This document shows, piece after piece, positions 63,640 to 64,000 of a stretch of DNA of 64,000 bases. Where the stretch lies: positions 750,001 to 814,000 of the forward strand of contig NZ_JABBGM010000001.1 in assembly GCF_012927405.1 (NCBI RefSeq), given 5' to 3'. The stretch's first letter is position 1, and each line of letters opens with the position of its first letter. A program made the translations under genes and the position numbers. The stretch comes from Novosphingobium olei. Lineage in GTDB: Bacteria > Pseudomonadota > Alphaproteobacteria > Sphingomonadales > Sphingomonadaceae. The notes beneath the pieces are model-generated. The model was not told the origin of the DNA. It did not search any database and worked only from the letters and a program-made list of their open reading frames with translations.

Positions 63640-64000
63640 CTAGCGCCGCGCGGCGAGCTGCTTTTCGACCAGCGCGATCGCGGCGGCGATGGCGGCTTGC
63701 GGCGGCAGGGCGGAGGTGTCGAGCAATTCGGCGCCTTCGGCCTGGCGCAGCGGGGCTTCCGCACGGTTGCGGTCGCGTTCGTCACGCGCGGCAAGGTCTG
63801 CCTCGATCGCTTCGCGCGCGACGTCTTCGCCGCGACTTTTCATTTCCAGCCAGCGGCGCTGCGCGCGGGCTGCCACGCTGGCCGTGACGAACAGCTTGGC
63901 ATCGGCATGGGGGGCGATCACCGTCGCGATGTCTCGCCCGTCGAGCACGGCGCCACCGGGCTGCCCGGCAAAGGCCTGCTGGCGTTCGAGCAGCGCGGCG
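63640..64000 (-). CDS. cmk: Cytidylate kinase (3' part; start outside window)
   Basis: The C-terminal 119 codons of a (d)CMP kinase, still open at the window edge. The LDGRDIATVIAP motif, DAKLFVTASVAARAQRRW and the C-terminal helix are typical of Cmk. Phosphorylates CMP and dCMP. The N-terminal P loop lies beyond the window. In many bacteria rpsA follows cmk; here a converging HabB-like gene follows instead. Confidence 0.93.
   Translation of the reverse strand, partial: AALLERQQAFAGQPGGAVLDGRDIATVIAPHADAKLFVTASVAARAQRRWLEMKSRGEDVAREAIEADLAARDERDRNRAEAPLRQAEGAELLDTSALPPQAAIAAAIALVEKQLAARR

Overview
This window is a gene-dense, high-GC stretch of bacterial chromosome. It most resembles an alphaproteobacterium of the Sphingomonadales (Novosphingobium/Sphingomonas type). 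Pointers are the class I lysyl-tRNA synthetase, the ffh-rpsP-rimM-trmD-rplS locus, a full-length ccmCDEFGHI cluster, an HWE-family histidine kinase, many secreted exopeptidases (DUF885, M16, M2, S9) and REP-like inverted repeats of a kind I recall from sphingomonads. The genus is inferred from gene content only. I see no prophage, CRISPR array, rRNA operon or complete insertion sequence.

Layout. 1-5.6 kb: lysS class I (5' end outside the window), an SGNH hydrolase, a DUF1003 membrane protein, and a translationally coupled pair of prolyl-4-hydroxylase-like dioxygenase and DUF885 lipoprotein. 5.9-9.8 kb: MarR-type regulator, RcnB-like secreted protein, FMN-binding split-barrel protein, ettA. 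10-13.7 kb: TetR regulator with its efflux operon (HlyD adaptor, ABC ATPase, ABC-2 permease). 13.7-21 kb: M16 lipoprotein peptidase, then a triple-CheW protein coupled to a soluble multi-PAS chemoreceptor. 21-25.7 kb: purC, wrbA, rpmE and the minor pseudopilins gspHIJK. 25.8-31 kb: tRNA-His and the cytochrome c maturation genes ccmC to ccmI. 31-41.4 kb: kup, a two-component pair, a small lipoprotein, a PuuD-like membrane protein, yciB, ftsY, mtaB, dapF and a GGDEF/EAL protein.

41.5-49.5 kb: the ffh-rpsP-rimM...trmD-rplS locus, split between rimM and trmD by about 3 kb of accessory genes (small membrane proteins, a serine hydrolase and a VapBC toxin-antitoxin pair). trmD itself carries an in-frame palindromic insertion of about 126 bp. 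asd follows. 49.6-57.5 kb: a coiled-coil periplasmic protein, TauE/SafE transporter, alpha/beta hydrolase, M2 peptidase, YbjN protein, AMP nucleosidase and amidohydrolase. 57.6-57.9 kb: a MITE-like element with 35-bp perfect terminal inverted repeats that stops one base before the start codon of an S9 peptidase. 60-64 kb: rpsF-rpsR-rplI, an acyltransferase with a PilZ protein, a HabB/StyC-like membrane protein and the 3' part of cmk.

How the genes work together. Much of the window is core machinery: translation (bS16, bL19, bL31, bS6, bS18, bL9, RimM, TrmD, MtaB, EttA, LysRS), co-translational targeting (both Ffh and its receptor FtsY), lysine/threonine/methionine and wall precursor synthesis (Asd, DapF), purine metabolism (PurC, Amn) and cytochrome c assembly. 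The most notable non-core features are the PAS-repeat chemoreceptor/triple-CheW pair, the palindromic insertion in trmD, the cassette that splits the trmD operon, and the MITE-like element. Several converging gene pairs are separated by strong bidirectional hairpin terminators.
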